Shown here piece by piece: positions 62,908-64,000 of a stretch of 64,000 nt of DNA. Under the pieces are notes generated by a model. The model did not search any database and was not told where the DNA came from. It saw nothing but the letters and a program-made list of their open reading frames with translations. Numbering within the stretch: the stretch's first letter is position 1; every line of letters begins with the position of its first letter. A program made the position numbers and the translations under genes. The DNA is from Dorea sp. (GTDB lineage: Bacteria; Bacillota; Clostridia; Lachnospirales; Lachnospiraceae), in NCBI GenBank assembly GCA_022769185.1, contig JALEKG010000024.1, forward strand, positions 35,010 to 99,009. Reading direction: 5' to 3'.

Positions 62908-63196
62908 AAAAATTCCCATGGACAATCCATGGGAATGGGAAGCACTGTTCCAATGCGGAGACAGCTATTTACATGTCGAGCATGACCGTACCGACGGCTG
63001 GCTCTATACGCTGTATGTACAGACAGACGGACAATACGCCGCTGCAGACGGCGGATATATCTCCGGCAGGATCTATGAGAACATCGACAGCATTGCCACA
63101 GCAGCAGCCGGCATACTAAGCCTGGATACCGATCGTCTCATACGGTCATCACTGACACTATCTGATTTATTTTATTTTGATCCTCGCACCTCATAA
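62888..63196 (+). CDS. Hypothetical protein, 102 aa
   Basis: ATG 62888 in frame within track ORF 62699..63196: MNMSSNKKIPMDNPWEWEALFQCGDSYLHVEHDRTDGWLYTLYVQTDGQY... Confidence 0.55.
   Translation: MNMSSNKKIPMDNPWEWEALFQCGDSYLHVEHDRTDGWLYTLYVQTDGQYAAADGGYISGRIYENIDSIATAAAGILSLDTDRLIRSSLTLSDLFYFDPRTS
62905..62936 (-). terminator. Terminator-like hairpin in minus orientation inside the 62888 ORF
   Basis: + strand AAAAAAATTCCCATGGA CAA TCCATGGGAAT; minus strand = 11-bp stem followed by T-run. Confidence 0.5.
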
Positions 63197-63242
63197 GGGG
63201 TGCGACTTGTTTTTATCTGTGAAAATTTATCTGTGTTTGCAC

Positions 63243-63271
63243 ACAAAAAATGCAGAAGATATCTTCTGCAT
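63243..63271 (-). terminator. Terminator of the 63305 gene
   Basis: ATGCAGAAGATATCTTCTGCAT 22-bp palindrome followed by TTTTTT on minus strand. Confidence 0.75.
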
Positions 63272-63304
63272 CACACACAAAACATATCCGGACTATGCCT
63301 GTCT

Positions 63305-63673
63305 TTATATTGCGTCTTCCCCGTATTCTTCCCGGATTCTGGCGCACAATCTCTGCCAGCTTGCTTCTGTTTCTTCCGGCGTAGGATCATGCCAGTCTTT
63401 CGGGAGCGGCATTTGTTCTAACTCCGCTTCGACCCGATTTGCATGATCAATCAAAAAGTCCGGATATTGCAGTAAAAAATCATAGAAAAAACCGTCAAAT
63501 TCACTGCCGATGCATTTGTCTACAATACTATCGAACAGTTCTTGCGTCATGGGTATGATGCCATCAATCGCATCCAACTCTCTTTCATCCATAGTGAATG
63601 TTACGGCAAAAAAACTTATAAGCCCTTTCCTTTGTTCCGGCGTTAATTCATCAGGATTTATTCTCACATCCAT
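63305..63673 (-). CDS. Hypothetical protein
   Basis: MDVRINPDELTPEQRKGLISFFAVTFTMDERELDAIDGI...; GGAGGG just upstream; own terminator downstream. Confidence 0.6.
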   Translation of the reverse strand: MDVRINPDELTPEQRKGLISFFAVTFTMDERELDAIDGIIPMTQELFDSIVDKCIGSEFDGFFYDFLLQYPDFLIDHANRVEAELEQMPLPKDWHDPTPEETEASWQRLCARIREEYGEDAI

Positions 63674-63701
63674 CCCTCCTTTGATTTTGAAACCACTATA
63701 G

Positions 63702-63727
63702 CATATTGTGAATATCTCCACAATATG
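63702..63727. promoter_or_regulatory. Operator-like dyad
   Basis: CATATTGTG-N8-CACAATATG between divergent genes. Confidence 0.65.
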
Positions 63728-63775
63728 TAATTGTTCAATTCTGGCTCATAATAATAACAATAACGCATAAAGGCG

Positions 63776-63982
63776 GTGATTGCTATTATTGATTTTGAAC
63801 CACTATGGAAAACGATGGATGAAAAAAATATCTCACAATATAAATTGTTAAAATCCGGCATTGACAATAAAACACTGGATGCCTTGAAAAAGAATAAGAA
63901 CATCACTTTAGTAACCCTTGAAAAGTTATGCCGAATACTCGACTGTACGCCAAACGATATTGTAAAATTCACGGATAAATAA
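63776..63982 (+). CDS. Small Cro/CI-type HTH regulator (YozG-like)
   Basis: KNISQYKLLKSGIDNKTLDALKKNKNITLVTLEKLCRILDCTPNDIVKF. Confidence 0.8.
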   Translation: MIAIIDFEPLWKTMDEKNISQYKLLKSGIDNKTLDALKKNKNITLVTLEKLCRILDCTPNDIVKFTDK

Positions 63983-64000
63983 AGTCGCCGGAAAGAATTT

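Larger units (their letters stand above)
53241..64000. mobile_element. Tn7-like transposon inserted in comM (comM-proximal end and core tns operon; distal end beyond window)
   Basis: tnsA/B/C plus two tniQ genes adjacent to truncated comM; imperfect terminal repeats at the junction. Confidence 0.88.

Noticed and set aside
53241-64000. CRISPR-associated transposon (CAST)
   Set aside because: No cas gene or direct-repeat/spacer array in the visible part; both TniQ proteins are long TnsD-type. Cannot exclude cas cargo beyond 64 kb

Overview
The window has two parts. Positions 1 to ~53.24 kb are a conserved chromosomal backbone of a spore-forming, Lachnospiraceae-like Firmicute, almost all on the minus strand: secD(F), the SCIFF peptide with its radical-SAM maturase, spoVT, mfd/pth, sigG, heterodimeric ABC exporters, sigE/spoIIGA, a reduced dcw cluster from ftsZ to mraZ, cotJABC, htrA, guaB, groESL, codY, topA, dprA and the 3' part of comM/yifB. 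From ~53.24 kb to beyond the right edge is a Tn7-like transposon that interrupts comM. It carries a translationally coupled tnsA-tnsB-tnsC-tniQ1-tniQ2 operon. TnsA, TnsB and TnsC keep recognisable catalytic motifs. The two tandem TnsD/TniQ-type target selectors carry arrays of CxxC / HxxC treble-clef-like zinc modules; the second also ends in a tandem beta-rich (SH3/Tudor-like) repeat. The comM-side end has imperfect ATTTTTCA-type repeats (candidate TnsB sites), an 18-bp AT palindrome, a perfect 14-bp-arm hairpin and a ~100-bp quasi-palindrome of six DnaA-box-like nonamers. Right of tnsA is the start of a cargo/regulatory region: two related HTH proteins, small unknown ORFs and several operator-like dyads. 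The 5' half of comM and the distal transposon end are not in the window. No CRISPR array, cas gene, rRNA or tRNA was recognised. All family calls come from reading protein motifs; no searches were run.
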